Source: an uncultured Eubacteriales bacterium (lineage in GTDB: Bacteria > Bacillota > Clostridia > Oscillospirales > Oscillospiraceae). Taken from it: a stretch of 11,756 bases of DNA. Under the pieces are notes generated by a model. It made no database searches, had not been told where the DNA came from, and worked only from the letters and a program-made list of their open reading frames with translations. The DNA lies in NCBI GenBank assembly GCA_900548615.1, contig URKW01000065.1:1-11756 (forward strand), given 5' to 3'. Below, in pieces: positions 11,729 to 11,756 of the stretch. A program made the position numbers and the translations under genes. Each line of letters begins with the position of its first letter. Positions within the stretch are counted from its first letter, which is position 1.

Positions 11729-11756
11729 AAAGGCAGCGCAAGAACACCCCGCCGCA

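Overview
The window looks like chromosomal DNA from a GC-rich member of the Clostridia, probably a gut Oscillospirales/Oscillospiraceae relative. The reasons are: strong AGGAGG-type ribosome binding sites, intrinsic terminators with T-tracts, extended -10 promoters (TGnTATAAT-like), a UPF0340/DUF436 protein, an ECF-type vitamin transporter subunit, a DUF362 ferredoxin-like protein, and a dispersed GTAGGGGCGA...TCGCCCCTAC palindromic repeat of a kind I remember from such genomes. The genus cannot be fixed from the sequence alone. No RNA gene, CRISPR array, phage gene, transposase or plasmid function is visible.

Layout. 1-57: promoter and first codons of a minus-strand gene leaving the window. 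82-115: bidirectional terminator. 134-739 (-): UPF0340/YwlG protein with its own promoter and structured leader. 838-1341 (-): ECF transporter S component, divergent from 1448-2845 (+), a MocR/PdxR-type GntR regulator. That regulator starts a tight same-strand cluster with a GreA-like transcript cleavage factor (2850-3353) and a LysR regulator (3366-4292). 4293-4445 is a regulatory gap with a good promoter and a 36-nt palindrome, followed by a 61-residue two-helix membrane protein (4446-4631) and a long hairpin terminator. 4734-5609 (-): RluA-type pseudouridine synthase, divergent from 5729-6838 (+), a DUF362 two-[4Fe-4S] protein that ends in a terminator. 6900-6974: an isolated palindromic repeat. 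6998-7624 and 7618-8256 (both -): a HAD phosphatase translationally coupled to a 3-methyladenine DNA glycosylase. 8338-9777 (+): a RarD/EamA transporter and a LOG-family protein, ending in a hairpin. 9867-10292 (+): a membrane-anchored protein I do not recognise. 10341-10843 (+): a decayed YczE-like membrane protein. 10879-11220 (+): a small PH-like protein. 11288-11728 (+): an XRE regulator fused to a zinc ribbon.

How the parts work together. Most of the window is ordinary housekeeping and accessory metabolism in short operons. The best functional link is the divergent MocR regulator/ECF S component pair, which suggests PLP-sensing control of vitamin B6 (or related) uptake. The intergenic region holds repeats that could be the operator. 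The most unusual structures are the broken YczE-like gene (a frameshift at a C6 tract plus an apparent internal deletion), the palindromic leader of the small membrane protein, the face-to-face promoters between the glycosylase and RarD genes, and the 75-bp repeat. I see no convincing evidence of a wholly new multi-gene system.
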